Shown here one piece after another: positions 53,601-64,000 of a stretch of 64,000 nucleotides of DNA. This stretch comes from Elgaria multicarinata webbii (lineage: Eukaryota > Chordata > Lepidosauria > Squamata > Anguidae): positions 35,507,501 through 35,571,500 of the forward strand of contig NC_086183.1 of assembly GCF_023053635.1 (NCBI RefSeq), in the 5' to 3' direction. The notes below the pieces were generated by a model. The model saw only the letters and a program-made list of their open reading frames with translations. It did no database searches and was not told the origin of the DNA. The translations under genes and the position numbers were made by a program. Within the stretch, counting starts at the first letter, position 1. Each line of letters begins with the position of its first letter.

Positions 53601-56600
53601 TGATGGGTTGGGATGGGATGGATGCCGGGGAGGGGGGGAAGATGCGGAGGCCCGGACACGCCCGGGAGCTTGCGCGAAGGAGCAGCCGGGGTGAACGCCT
53701 CTGCTGAGGGTGGGGGCCAGCCCACGAGTCCCAAAACTTCCGATGGAACTCCTCGCTACTGGCTGCACTGGAGTGGGGGGGGGAGGGCTGGGCTGTTGGT
53801 GGCCCTGGGCCATGGTAGCCGCCCAATGGATGGAGCTGCGCATCCTGACCCAGCAGCGCAGCCCTTCTGCGCCCTCTGCTCCTTCCCCGGGGAGGTGGGA
53901 GGGGGGCGTTAAAGCTGGCACCGCTCAGTTGCGAAGCAGCCCTGCCTCCTTCCTTGGCTGCTCCAGAGTCTTGCCAGGATGCGTCCAGACCCCTCAGCCT
54001 TCATCGTTCTAAATCCCTGACTGGATCTCTCTTGATTACTTGGCCTCAGGGCAGGACAGTGGCTGCGCCCAAGACCAAGTTTCTCTGGTGCCCTGAAGTA
54101 GAATGGGGAAGGCCCAGGCTCCGTGGCAGGGCACGTGTGCTGGGGCAGAAGCCCCCCCCCTGCCCCCCCGCCCCCTTCAGCACCCTTGGTCCAGGCTGGG
54201 AAACATCCTGAGAGCTGCTCCTGACAGCATAAACCATCACCCCGTCTCGGTGCCCCCGACCCTGTGTTTTGGACTACAACACCCAGCATTCCTGACCACT
54301 GGTCATGCTGGCTGGGGCTGATGGGAGTTTATTTATTTATTACATTTTTAAACCGCCCCATAGCCGAAGCTCTCTGGGCGGTTCACAAAAATTAAAACTA
54401 TAATAAAACAACCAAAAAACACAAATACAAAATACAGTATAAAAAGCACAACCAGGAAAAAAACACACAGCAAAAATTAATATAAGATTAAAATACAGAG
54501 TTAGAACAGTAAAATTTAAATTTAAGTTAAAATTAAGTGTTAAAATACTGAGAATAAATAGGTCTTCAGCTGGCAATGAAAGGAGTACAGTGTAGGCACC
54601 AGGTGGACCTCCTAGGGAGCTCATTCCACAGCCGGGGTGCCACAGCAGAGAAGGCCCTCCTCCTAGTAGCCACCTGCCTCACTTCCTTTGGCAGGGACTC
54701 ATGGAGAAGGGCCCCTGTGGATGATCTTGAGGTCTGGGCAGGTACACATGGGAGGAAGTGTTCCTTCAAATAACCTGGCCCCAAATCATTTAGGGCTTTG
54801 AATGCTAGAGTTGAAGTCTAAAACATCTGGGGGCACCAGATATTTGGGGGAAGGTGTTGTGTGAGAGCTAGCCAGACCAAAGGCCTCACTGCCTAAGGCG
54901 GCTCCCTCTCCGCTCCTTCCGGGGATCTTCCTCCCTTCCTCTGCCCCCTTCCTAGAACACCTGGAGCTCCTTCTTTTGGAGCCTTCGGTCTTCCACCCCC
55001 CCCCCCAATTCCAATTGCCCTTGGAAACACCTGTTGCCTCCTGGCTCTTCTCAGCATCCTCCCTGTATTCCTGCATGGCTGGGTCAAACTCCAGCCACAC
55101 CCCCAAGGAGGTGGGGTGGGGGTTGCTGTCTCTTGCTCCTTAGCAGCATGTGGGCCTGTGCTGGAGGAGTCTGGCCTGTCCCTGAGGGATGGGCCTCTTC
55201 CCCCCCCCCCCCGAAGGGGCTGCCTTGTGACTGCTTCACGCTGAGCATCTTGGGCTGTGCGAGGTTCAGGCTGGCGAAGCTGGTCCCCTTGGTGGGTCCC
55301 AGAGGGAGAGAAGCAGCATCGGAACCAGGAAGGCTGCGGGGAGCTGGTGGGCAGGCTGCCTGAGGACCGGGAGGTCGGTGCGCCCTCTTTCCTGACTGCA
55401 GCAAGCGCCTCCCACGTTCCTTGCCCAGAGAGGATTCCTACAGGGGGAGGGAGGGAGGGAGGGAGGGAGGGAGGGAGGGGGGAAGCCTGGCCTATCTATA
55501 AAAGAGGCGCCTCCAACCCTTCCATGAAAGGAGAGAGTTCCCAGCCTGGCTCGCCTTCCTCATCCCGGGGGAGTTTCTAGTGGTGGGGGGAGGGAGAGGA
55601 GGAGGACTCGGCAGCTGGCGGGCCAGTTCTGCAGCAGCCAAGCAAGACTCAGCGAGTGCAACTAGGGCTGCGCCTTGCTTGCATGCATGCATGCATGCAT
55701 ACCAACTCCTGGGCGCCTTGCAAGGCCCACATGCTCCCAGGCTCCTGAGTAGTGGTTCTTTTGGCACAAGTGGTGGGTGGGTGTGCCTGGCCCGCTGTTG
55801 GTCAGTGAAGATGCCTTTGGGTGACCTGGCCATTGCGGAGCCAAGCCTGTCCCTGTGGCTTGTGCCTTCCCTTCACTTGTGCCTTCCCTTGAACGGCCTC
55901 CTTTGTAGCACCCCTCTATTTGGTTCCACGTTTATGCAAGGAGGGCAGTGCCTTGCCTCCTCCCAAGGAGGGACAGCAGTGGCTCCTGAATCACCCCCCT
56001 CTGGGAGGGAGGAGCCAAGTCTCTGAGTGGATCCCAATGAGAAAGTGTGTGGAGGGAGGGGCTGCCGGGCAGGCCTTTTGCACCTCTCCCCCCACCCACC
56101 CACCCACCCACCCACCTACCCAGGAAAACACATGGATGAAGCCAGCTGTCCTTGGCCTCTGAAAGCCCTGCCCTGCTGAGCGTGTGGAAGGTCCCGTGAC
56201 TAGGAAAAACCGGTGTCCATTCACAGGCAATGCAAATGCAAGCTTGTGTGTCTTTGATATGCAGGAGTGGATGGTGAAACATGGTGGCTTCCCCATTGCC
56301 ATTGGAAGCTAGGAGGCTGCATTCCACCATGTCAGGTCTGTGGTCCATCTCGCCTGGCAGCCATGGCTGTCCCTCCCTCTCAGGTTTCAGGCACGGGCTT
56401 TTCCTGCCCTGCCTGGAGATGCTGCCAGGGGTGGAACCGGAGGCCTTCTGCAGGCCAAGCAGGGGCCCTTGTGCCACGGAGCCACGGCCCCTCCCCATGA
56501 GCCCCCTGTGGGGCTTCCCTGGCAGCAGCCCTCTCCCCTGGGGCCTGGTCCCAGAGAGTCCCGTTGCCCAATGCTGTAGCTCTTGTTGCAGGAAGCTGAC

Positions 56601-58406
56601 ATGCCTGATGAAGTCAACATCGATGATCTCCTGGAGATGGCCACGGATGAGGAGAGGGCCACGAAACTGCAGGTGGGTGGCTGCTGTGAGATAATCAGGC
56701 CCCCAGATTCAAAGGTGGGGCCCAAATGGGTACACTTTGCTGGGAGACATTACCATGTGCTTACTGACTCTCTGCCACAGGGCTGTTGTGAGGATAGAAT
56801 GGGGGCGGGGGGAGGAGAGGGACCACGCCAGCTGTTGTGGGCTCCTTGCGAGAGGAAGAAGGGTGGGATGGAAATGCAGTGATGAAAAATAGACAAGCAA
56901 CAGGCCGAGCAGTGAATTGCTCGCCCTGATGAAGGAAACTCTCTAAGGGGTGGGTAGGTGGGTTCTGGATGTTTTGGCCCTAAAACTCCCCTCACCTTTG
57001 GCTATGCTGGAAAAGGCCGATGGGAGTTATAGGGCCAAAACAGCCACAGGGCCGCAAGTTGCCCAGCCTTGCACTTGGGTTTGCAGTTTTGAGATCCCAG
57101 GATCAGTGGGAAGCAGGCAGAGTTCCTGCAAAGATGCCTGGGTGGGTGAGTTGGGAACTGGCACTAGGGCCCAGGTCTTGGAAGCAATGCCTGAAGGGTG
57201 CTTGTCCATGTACTAATGCACAAATATAATTAATGTGTCGTTAAGATAAGACACGTGCCATTTGGCCACACGTGGCTGCAATGCAAATACAGTGTGGACT
57301 GTGAGAAACGGAAAACATAAATGTTCAAAGACACCAGGCAGTTTTACAAAACAGACAAAGGATCAAAGGGGACGGCTTCTTGTTGTGAGTTTGTACCAGG
57401 CTTTGAGAATGGGTGCTGGAGGGAGGGGGCTTCTCTTGGAGGCTAGATTCCACGTTAAAGCTGGGAATCAAGCCAGAGATCAGCCGGAGGGGACGGGGAC
57501 GGGACGACAACGATGACACCCGACCCCAACTTCAGGGGCAAAGCATGGGGAGACCAGATGAAAGTAGGGGCTACCTGGCATGCCCAGACCCTGCCACCTT
57601 CCCCAGGCCATTCCTCATCCGTGTCTCTTTCCAGGGCCTCTTGGAGTCGTGCCACCACAACACGGAGGTGGGTGCCTGTTCTTTTGCATTAGTACTCTCT
57701 GGCTTTTGTCTGTGTGTCTCTGTTGCCGGGGGCGGGGTAGTCACTGTGTCTCCCAAGGGGCATTGCCGTTTCTGGGTGCTTCTCAGCTGAGGCTGCTGCC
57801 TGATGTTCTGTGGAGAACTGGATGGCACTCCTTTTCTAGGCACAGACGTGCCCCCCGCACTGCCCTGCAGGCATCCTGGCACCACAGACCCTCTACCCCC
57901 TCCCTTGGGTGCCTGATGCTCAGACTCCCTGAGGATACCCCCCCCCCGATTGCTGGCATTCCAATTGCAGCCAGTCATTCCAGAGCGCCCTGCTGCCCCC
58001 GCCTGCCCCAGGTTCCTGTAGCCTGGCTTGTGAGGGCTTATGCCGGGAAGTGCTGAGCAAGCCCCAGCCCTGGTCGTATCCAGCCTGTGACTGGCTGGCT
58101 CTCTTGGAATGGGAACCTGGTGACGGCACAGAGGTTGGACACTGCCAGTGGTGTCTGGGGAGGGGGGAGACCCGACTCCTTGCCGGAGGCACTCCTGGGT
58201 CCCTGCCCCATGGCCATGGTGGGCCTGATCCTAGCCTCAGGAGCTGCTGTCCCTGGACTCATCTCCTCCTCCTCCTGCTGTAGGGCTTCATCCAGGAGCT
58301 GCTTGGAAAGCTGAGAGGCCTCCGGACAGAACACGTCCTCCGACGGACGAGCCCAAACAGCCAGGGGGATGCGGAGCCGGGCACGGAGGCCCCCGAGCGG
58401 CCGTGA
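52755..58406 (+). CDS. PPP1R14A: Protein phosphatase 1 regulatory inhibitor subunit 14A (CPI-17)
   Basis: Cytosolic inhibitor of myosin phosphatase; when phosphorylated by PKC or ROCK it raises smooth-muscle contractility. Four exons: 52755-52973, 56592-56672, 57635-57667 and 58284-58406, all phase 0, 151 residues (human 147). The inhibitory core ARVTVKYDRRELQRRL is intact, with the phospho-threonine at position 44 (Thr38 in human), followed by EKWIDGRLEELYRG, the acidic EADMPDEVNIDDLLEM and GFIQELLGKLRGL of the helical bundle. The N-terminus is a few residues longer than in mammals and the C-tail is diverged. Intron 1 (3.6 kb) carries nested repeats. The start is the first ATG, and MAAHRVGRR aligns with mammalian MAAQRLGKR. 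Confidence 0.96.
54272..54860. repeat. Palindromic MITE-like repeat split by a LINE tail
   Basis: The left arm (GGACTACAACACCCAGCATT to GGGGCTGATGGGAG, ending about 54327) and the right arm (AGTTGAAGTCTAAAACATCT from about 54812) are the two halves of the same element type as at 50388. Confidence 0.6.
54328..54811 (-). repeat. LINE 3' end inserted in a MITE, PPP1R14A intron 1
   Basis: Minus orientation: TTTATTTATTTATTACATTT at its 3' end, then GCTCTCTGGGCGGTTCACAA. Further in, the minus strand still encodes RRAFSAVAPRLWNELPRR, the typical C-terminal end of ORF2 in L2/CR1-clade LINEs. It is 5'-truncated after about 480 bases. Confidence 0.75.
55441..55480 (+). repeat. (GGGA)n tetranucleotide tract
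   Basis: Eight or so GGGA units in PPP1R14A intron 1. Confidence 0.9.
55681..55701 (+). repeat. (TGCA)n tetranucleotide tract
   Basis: Five GCAT units; self-complementary. Confidence 0.85.
56090..56119 (+). repeat. (CCCA)n tetranucleotide tract
   Basis: About seven CCCA/CCAC units in PPP1R14A intron 1. Confidence 0.9.
56310..56493 (-). repeat. tRNA-derived SINE in PPP1R14A intron 1
   Basis: Reverse complement of the family at 8899: GGAGCCACGGCCCC marks the tRNA-like head at the right, and TGGAGATGCTGCCAGGGGTG the junction with the body. Confidence 0.7.
56960..57062. repeat. Palindromic MITE-like repeat in PPP1R14A intron 2
   Basis: TTTTGGCCCTAAAACTCCCC on the left mirrors GGGAGTTATAGGGCCAAAAC on the right, with a short loop containing GGCTATGCTGG. 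Confidence 0.6.
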
Positions 58407-58681
58407 AGCTGGGCAGCCAAAGACCTGGCCGAGCCTGTCAGACGGATGGATTCCTCTCCTGCCCAGGAGGTGGTGCCTCCTGGCTCTGCTGCTGCTGCTA
58501 CTGCTGCTGGGCTCGACCACGCAACTCCCGAGCGGCACGTGGCTGCAAGGACGTGTGCCCGGCAAACTGCAGCCCGATCCCTCTTCCTCAGCAGCATTTT
58601 TGCCACCACCACCCCGGCACACACGTTGTATAAATCTCTGTATAGTGAGTGTTGGTGTCCTCTGCTGTGGTTCCCTCCTGT

Positions 58682-58687
58682 AATAAA
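58682..58687 (+). terminator. PPP1R14A: Polyadenylation signal of PPP1R14A
   Basis: AATAAA about 280 bases after the TGA at 58404-58406, which fits the short 3' UTR typical of the gene. Confidence 0.8.
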
Positions 58688-59315
58688 GGGCTTCTTTCTC
58701 CCACTCCGGCTCGTGGCTCGGCTGCTGCCTCAGCCATGTATGTGTTGCGGTGGGTGGGGGGATACCGGCAAGTCCCCTGCCGGTGGCAACGGCTCCTTGG
58801 CCACGCCCCCTGGCCACAGCTGCCTCCGCCGCCACTGGCTCCGAGGCCACCCAGGGCTGTGGCTTGTGGCCTGCCCGAGTGCTTTTCTCCAGGCTCCAGT
58901 TCAACGTGCTCCAGGCGCTCTTCAAAGCCCTGCTCCGCCAACCCAAGCGCCAGCCTGGCCCGGTCGCCGTGACTTTTGCCCTTCCCTGGAACATGCCCAG
59001 CTTCCCTGTAGGCCACAGCATGCTGGAGAAGGCTTTGCTTGCCCGAAGCCTTGTGCCACTCCTGCCTCCCTCCTAGCTCTGTTGGGAAGTGCAAGAGCCT
59101 CCCCAGAGCCAGCCCCGCTCCTGGCTGCCTTTGCTTTCTCTTCACCACAGTGTTTGGCAAGAGAGCACGGCTCCTGGCATCAGCGGCTCCATTCTCCAGG
59201 CTGCCCCAAATGCCACCCCCAGGTACTCCTCCCCACCCAGCAAGGAGAGCTGAAGGGGCCCCGCCTTTCCCCAAGAGCCAAAGGGGCAGTTGGCGCCCCC
59301 CCCCCAGACTCCAGG

Positions 59316-59500
59316 GAGGGGCTGCAGCTCCGTGGGTGAGCCTGGGTCAATCCCCGGCAGCCTCTCCAGGTGAGGCTGGAAAAACTCCTGCCTGGCACCC
59401 TGGAGGGAGGAGAGCCACGGCTGCCAGCCACTGCCGACAATGCCAGGGTAGATGCACCAGGGCGGCCCCAGCTCTGTCCAAGGCCGCTTTGGGCATTCCC
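59316..59500 (+). repeat. tRNA-derived SINE
   Basis: GGGTCAATCCCCGGCAGCCT, TCTCCAGGTGAGGCTGGAAA and CTGCCTGGCACCCTGGAG are the B-box and body of the family at 8899, plus orientation; the tRNA head is decayed. Confidence 0.65.
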
Positions 59501-61180
59501 GTGACCCAGTCCATTGGGCTGAGCAGCTCCCTCCAGAGTGCAGCTTGCCTGCCTGGAGCTAGCAGGCAGGCACACACACACAGAGCAGCTAAAGTTCCAG
59601 ACACAGTTGCAGTCTCGGGGCGGACCCAGCTAGTAGCCTCACCACTCCAAAAGCCCCTCAAAGGGGATGACGGGTGTCTGCGTGAGGTGCCTGTGCAGCC
59701 CTGCCCTTCCACTCAGTGATGGGGCCTCGTGACGCGTGGGCTGGCAGAGCGGCCGGCTACGAGGATCCCCTCCCTGCAGCCCTTGTTTACAGCGCGGAAT
59801 CAACAGCTGCACGCAGCACCGCCGTGTGCTGGATTCACCCCCCACCCCCCACGCACGGCCCTCAAGAGAGGAGAGCGTCTTCTGGGGTTCCTGCATCAGG
59901 TGAGGCTGGGATGTTGGCTGAAGGCAGGGAAGCGTTCAGGGGCCACCATGACACAAGCCCCCGTGGTGGCCCTTTGGGCAAAGGTCAAAGACGCTGCCTT
60001 TGTCCTTTCTGGGAACGCGGGGCCCCCTTCCTGTCGCAGTGCTGGGCCCTGGGAGCCAGTGAGTCGAGGGGCTGTGAGAGCCTCTTTGCATCATTGGCCA
60101 GGGCTGGGGGCTGCCCGGCTGCCCTCCCTCCCTCCCTCCCTGCCCCAAGGAGCATTGCAGCTGCACAGCTTAAGGGCCGGACAGCGTTGCTCAGGCTCCC
60201 GGCCCCTCCTGGCCTTGCAGCGTTTCCAAGCAGCCCCTTTTCACCCCCAGTGATGCTGCCGGCAGCCCTCAGGGGAGCAGCAAAGGGAGGCAGCAGGAGA
60301 GCCTTCTGTGGCCCAGCAGCTCCGTGGCTCGTGGATGGCCCCCAAACTGGTGGCTTCCACCACCATTTAAATACCAGGTGTAAGGACTGACCAGGGTTGT
60401 CTTTCTACAAGCCCTTTGCTAATCTCTGCTGGCCCCAAGCATGGCGGGGGCTGCCTTCTGGTCAGCAGGTGGAGGCACCTGTATGGAGCTGAGAAAGGCC
60501 AGAGTTGCCCACCGCTGCTGTCAGGGGTCCGGGCCTTCCTTGCCCGCTTCCGGCGCTGTGCAGGGGCTCACCCTGGACCTTTCATTCTTGCCCGCCTTCT
60601 CTCTTCTCCCCCCACCCCCTGCTCTCCATCAATGGGGCTTTATCTGTCCTGCCAACCTGTACCAGCCACGGAGGAGCTGGGCAGCTGAAGAACCTCCCCT
60701 CCCAGCCCTGCTGGAAGCTACGAGGAGGAGGAGGGGGGAAGAGGCAAAGTCTGCCTCTTCTGTGCCCTCCCACCCGCCCCGGGAACTGGGCTCTTCCCTT
60801 GTTGTGGTGCCCCAAGCAACAGCCCTCTGCTCGTGCTTGGCTTGGTGGGCAAAGCCCCCCAGTGGGCGTCTCCTCCCGGCACACAGCTCCCATGGGAGAC
60901 TGGCTCATGGCCTTATTTGGGAGCAAGCACTGGAGGGGAGGGGGTGCCCTTGCTCGCTCGCCTGCCTGCCTGCCTCCAGATGTCGGGGAAGCAGTGGCTG
61001 AGGAGCAGCCTAGCTTGGCTGATGCCCCTGTTTGACCTCTTCTGGGCTAGTAAGGAAGGGCCAGCCCAGGAGAGGCTGCCCTGGGCAGGGGAAGGAGCAC
61101 GCTGGTCAGCCCTCTCACACCACCACCAGCTGTGCAGGAAAAGCCGGAGAGGAGCGGGCCAAGGGAGGCTGGAATGGATG

Positions 61181-61204
61181 GGCTGCTGCTGCTGCTGCTG
61201 CTGC
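61181..61204 (+). repeat. (GCT)n trinucleotide tract
   Basis: Seven or eight uninterrupted CTG units in intergenic DNA. Confidence 0.9.
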
Positions 61205-62314
61205 AGATGGGCCAGAAGGTGGTGGTGGGGGCCTCCCTTGGCCACGACGGGCAGGAAATTGGCATAGGTTGAGACACACACCCCTCTCCAAACTCGCTCT
61301 TGCAGATGGAAGTGGCACTGTAGGGAAGAGAGCTGCCTTTCTAGGAGCCTGATGGCAAGAATATTATGGGCTGTTCACCCCATAATCCACCTTCTAGGAT
61401 TCAGTGCCCTACCCCCATTTCCTGCAGGAGCTGCGCTCAGAGGAGGGGGCCTGCTTGCCCACCTGCACCTCTGGCACAGAAAGGGTTAAAAAGCCCCCCC
61501 ACACACACATTGGCCAGAAGCTGCCCCCTGGTGCCTGCAGGAGGTGTTACAACATCCCACCGTTGAGCTGTGGGCTCCGTTCTGGGGCTCAGGAGGGAAC
61601 CCTTTGGCTCCTCCATGCCTTGCACACCCACCGCCCCTGCTGCCACTTCACCAACAAACAGGGCGGGGAGGTTAGTGCAGGGATGCCTTCCATTGTAGCC
61701 AAGGCGAAAGCCACTTCTCCACCAAAGCCACCTCAGTGCAGCCTTTGCATCTGTGCACATTTATGCATCACATGGGGGCTGATAATGGGTCCAGAGCACA
61801 CCTGGGGGGGGGGTTAACCCTTTCCTCCCCTGCTGTGGTACCAAGGAAAACCCCACTCCTGAATTCAGTGTTTCCTTTGTGGAAAAACCCTCGTTGGGGA
61901 GGAAAAAGTTAAGTTCCCCCTTCACTCCTCTGATCCCATCACCTGCACAGAGGCAATTTGCATTTAAAAATGAACAAACTCAAACACTCCCTACAAACTC
62001 ATTAGATTCAAAAACAGAGTTAACGTCTCTACACATTAGCTAGCCCTGTAGCCCTGAGGGGTCGTAGGGATAGGATATGAGGACTGGTACTCTTATGGAT
62101 TGGTAATTGGTTAAACAGGAAGCACTGGGTAGTTCTCACAGGAGTGAGAAGTGAGTGCGGGGGGGGGGGCACCCCTTGGTCTGGTATGAGGGCCGTGGCT
62201 TATAATGCCAAACCAGGGTGAACAGAAAAGGTGACCAAGCTTGCAAACACCATCACATTATTCAGGGTGGTGGAAACCACGGTAGACCGAGAAAAGCTCC
62301 AAAAGGATGTTTTC

Positions 62315-62393
62315 AATATTCCTATTTTAATCTTTGTAAACTGCCCAGAGAGCTTCGGCTATGGGACAGTATATAAATGCAATAAATAATAAT
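62315..62393 (+). repeat. LINE 3' tail, plus orientation
   Basis: TTGTAAACTGCCCAGAGAGC, TTCGGCTATGGGACAGTATA and a terminal AATAAATAATAAT are the same 3' end as at 49486 and 54328 but in the opposite orientation. Confidence 0.7.
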
Positions 62394-62639
62394 CTCTCCA
62401 AACTGCAGAAATGGGTAACAAATGGGCCGTTCAGTGTATGTGTACAGTGAGGCACACGGGGGCAAAGTATCCTGGCTTCACATAGGTGACACTCTCTTGC
62501 TGAGGTGGATGGCTGAGTGAAAGAAACGGCAGGCCGGGGTGCAGCAGCTGTGAATAGGTCAAACTCCAGGTTGGGAATAATTCAGAAAGGGGCTGAAAAT
62601 AAACTGCCAGTATTATGATGCCTTTACACACATCTATGG

Positions 62640-63050
62640 TGCAGCCACACACGGATCACTATGTACAGTTCTAGTTGATGCATCTCAAAAAAGATACTGC
62701 AGTGTTGGAAAAGATTTAGAAGAGGACCACAGAAACAAACCAGGGTGGGGGTGGGGGTGGGGGTGAGGAGGAGCACCTCCTCTATAAGGAGAGGTTGCAA
62801 CATGTGTCGCTTTTCATCTTAGAAAAAAAGGCAAGTGAGGAGGGACAGGAAAGAGGTCTACAAAACTGCAGTGTGGAGAAACTTCACAGCGCGAAGCAAC
62901 ATTCTCCTCACCGTAGTAGAACTGAAGAGGGGTCACCCAGTTAAACTGACTGGCAGGAGGTTCAGGGCAGATTAAAGGGAGTCTGTCTTCACACAATCAT
63001 TCTTGGAACTCACTGCTGCAAAACGTAGTTCTATCCACCAGCTTAAGGTG
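62640..63050 (+). repeat. Old LINE remnant (CR1/L3-like 3' region)
   Basis: AGGGGTCACCCAGTTAAACT, GACTGGCAGGAGGTTCAGGG and TTGGAACTCACTGCTGCAAA keep the order of a conserved CR1/L3 3'-ORF segment. A (GGGGGT)n tract is embedded at about 62744-62765. Confidence 0.5.
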
Positions 63051-63618
63051 CCCTTAAAATCGAAACCCAAGGAAGAAGAGGAGCTCTGTCAAGCAGCTGT
63101 CAGCCGTGATGTCTGGAGGCAGGATCCGCATTCAGAGGTAGCCTATCTCCGTGCACCAGATGTGGGGCGGGTGTGTTCCTCTTGGAACGTAAGTCCCATT
63201 CACTTCAGTGGGCCTGCTCTGTGTATAACTTCAGTTAGATCCTACAACTGAAGATCAGAAACAGGCTGTGGGTTGAGGCAGGCCCACCTCGGCCTGTTTC
63301 AGCTGTGGGGCTGGGGCCTTCCCCTTGTGTTCTGAAGGTGGGCACAGCCCGCCTTGCCTTGGGCGCAGAGCTCTGCTGGGCCACAGCGGACGGCATTCCA
63401 GCGCTTGTCTCCGGGAAGTGGCCTCTCCTGCACTGACGTGCTGCAGGAAGCCCCGGCGGCCCCCTCCCATCCTGCTTCCAGCAAAGATCGCGTGCGTGCG
63501 TGCGTATAAAGGGACCTCAGGGCCCCCTTCCGTCCCCGGTGGGGTGAGGGTGGCACTGAGCATGGCCACCCCCACTTCTCCCCAGTGCTGCCTGGTGGGA
63601 CCTGGGAAGACGACTCTG

Positions 63619-63641
63619 GTGGTGGTGGTGGTGGTGGTGGA
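63619..63641 (+). repeat. (GGT)n trinucleotide tract
   Basis: Seven to eight GGT units, 90 bases past the stop codon of the minus-strand gene and so probably in its 3' UTR. Confidence 0.85.
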
Positions 63642-63732
63642 CAGGAGCCCTCCCTTCCCGGGCACTCTCTGGGGTGTGGCCTGCCCAGCATCTGGAGCCG
63701 CTGGTGGGGCTGGCGAAGGGGACGGGGGCATC

Positions 63733-64000
63733 CTACAGGGCTTTAGGGACAGGCTGTTGGTATTCCTCCATGATGCGCAGGACGTCGTCCAAAATGGAGG
63801 GGCCCAGGTCAAGGTCCAGCCGCAGCAGAGACTCTGAGCGGGGCAGTTCTGTGCCGCAGGGGCATTCCCGGCTGTCCACGCAATAGCTGCTGATTCCCAC
63901 GAAACAGTCCTCTGGCGGGGGCGCAGAGAAGGAGGCGGAGGAGGCCAGCAGCAGGGGGTCATAGCGGCCCCTGGCAGAGAAGGAGAGGCCCTCGGCACTG
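63733..64000 (-). CDS. CDC42 effector protein (Borg)-like, C-terminal part; runs off the window
   Basis: The minus-strand frame is open from the window edge to TAG at 63735-63733, 88 residues. Near the end it reads SLLRLDLDLGPSILDDVLRI, matching the conserved C-terminal Borg block of CDC42EP proteins (SLLSLxxDLGPSxLDxVL); the GPSILDDVL core is, from memory, identical to CDC42EP2. These proteins bind GTP-loaded CDC42 through an N-terminal CRIB motif (not in the window) and organise septins and actin. CDC42EP genes have a single coding exon, consistent with the uninterrupted frame. The upstream part (SSYCVDSRECPCGTELPRSE) is not one I recognise. It ends MEEYQQPVPKAL. It might be a paralogue lacking in human, or CDC42EP2/5 itself in a diverged form. 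Confidence 0.6.
   Translation of the reverse strand, partial: SAEGLSFSARGRYDPLLLASSASFSAPPPEDCFVGISSYCVDSRECPCGTELPRSESLLRLDLDLGPSILDDVLRIMEEYQQPVPKAL

Larger units (their letters stand above)
58706..63732. other. Region between PPP1R14A and the CDC42EP-like gene (tail to tail)
   Basis: Several hundred bases next to 63733 are probably 3' UTR of the minus-strand gene; the rest is intergenic. It holds a SINE (59316-59500), a (GCT)n tract, LINE remnants (62315-63050) and one old short repeat (63150-63245). None of the open frames resembles a known protein. Confidence 0.55.

Overview
This is a GC-rich, gene-dense stretch of vertebrate nuclear DNA, almost certainly from a squamate reptile and probably a lizard. 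The genes are intron-split, with GT-AG splice sites and CpG-dense promoters. The interspersed repeats are squamate-like: CR1 LINE 3' ends finishing in a TTCTATGA-type repeat, tRNA-derived SINEs, palindromic MITEs and many (CA)n tracts. I read exon structures directly from splice sites and reading phase and named genes by remembered similarity to vertebrate proteins. No database search was possible.

Layout, left to right. (1) 148-12319, plus: the last 25 coding exons of LTBP4, an extracellular latent TGF-beta binding and elastic-fibre protein, with a 3' UTR to about 13215. (2) 14365-21944, minus: KCNK6 (TWIK-2 two-pore potassium channel), three coding exons around a 6.2-kb repeat-bearing intron. 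(3) 22.8-27.5 kb: intergenic, holding one isolated exon-like block (25323-25434) and a gag-like retroelement fossil (about 26.06-26.62 kb). (4) 28166-32733, plus: YIF1B, eight exons, with a CR1 LINE in its last intron. (5) 34026-36299, minus: a C19orf33 (IMUP/H2RSP)-like locus whose two 3' exons are clean but whose 5' half looks eroded; a solo LTR lies in its last intron. (6) 36791-37245, plus: a small membrane-protein gene, head to head with the previous one. (7) 40823-48043, minus: SPINT2, a membrane-anchored inhibitor with two Kunitz domains, six exons. (8) 52755-58406, plus: PPP1R14A (CPI-17), four exons. (9) 63733-64000, minus: the 3' end of a CDC42EP (Borg)-like gene running off the window.

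The block KCNK6 - YIF1B - C19orf33 - SPINT2 - PPP1R14A keeps the order and relative orientation of human 19q13.2, but LTBP4 abuts it directly, whereas in human LTBP4 lies a couple of megabases away. Several of the genes have paralogues on human 11q13 (LTBP3, KCNK7, YIF1A, PPP1R14B, CDC42EP2), so the window looks like one half of a 2R whole-genome-duplication paralogon. The CDC42EP-like gene at the right edge fits that pattern.

The genes do not form one pathway. They are ordinary housekeeping, epithelial and smooth-muscle genes with separate promoters. Points most worth a second look are the CDC42EP-like gene, the decayed-looking C19orf33 locus with its small head-to-head partner, the isolated exon at 25.3 kb, and four separate cases of one repeat inserted into another, which give relative ages.
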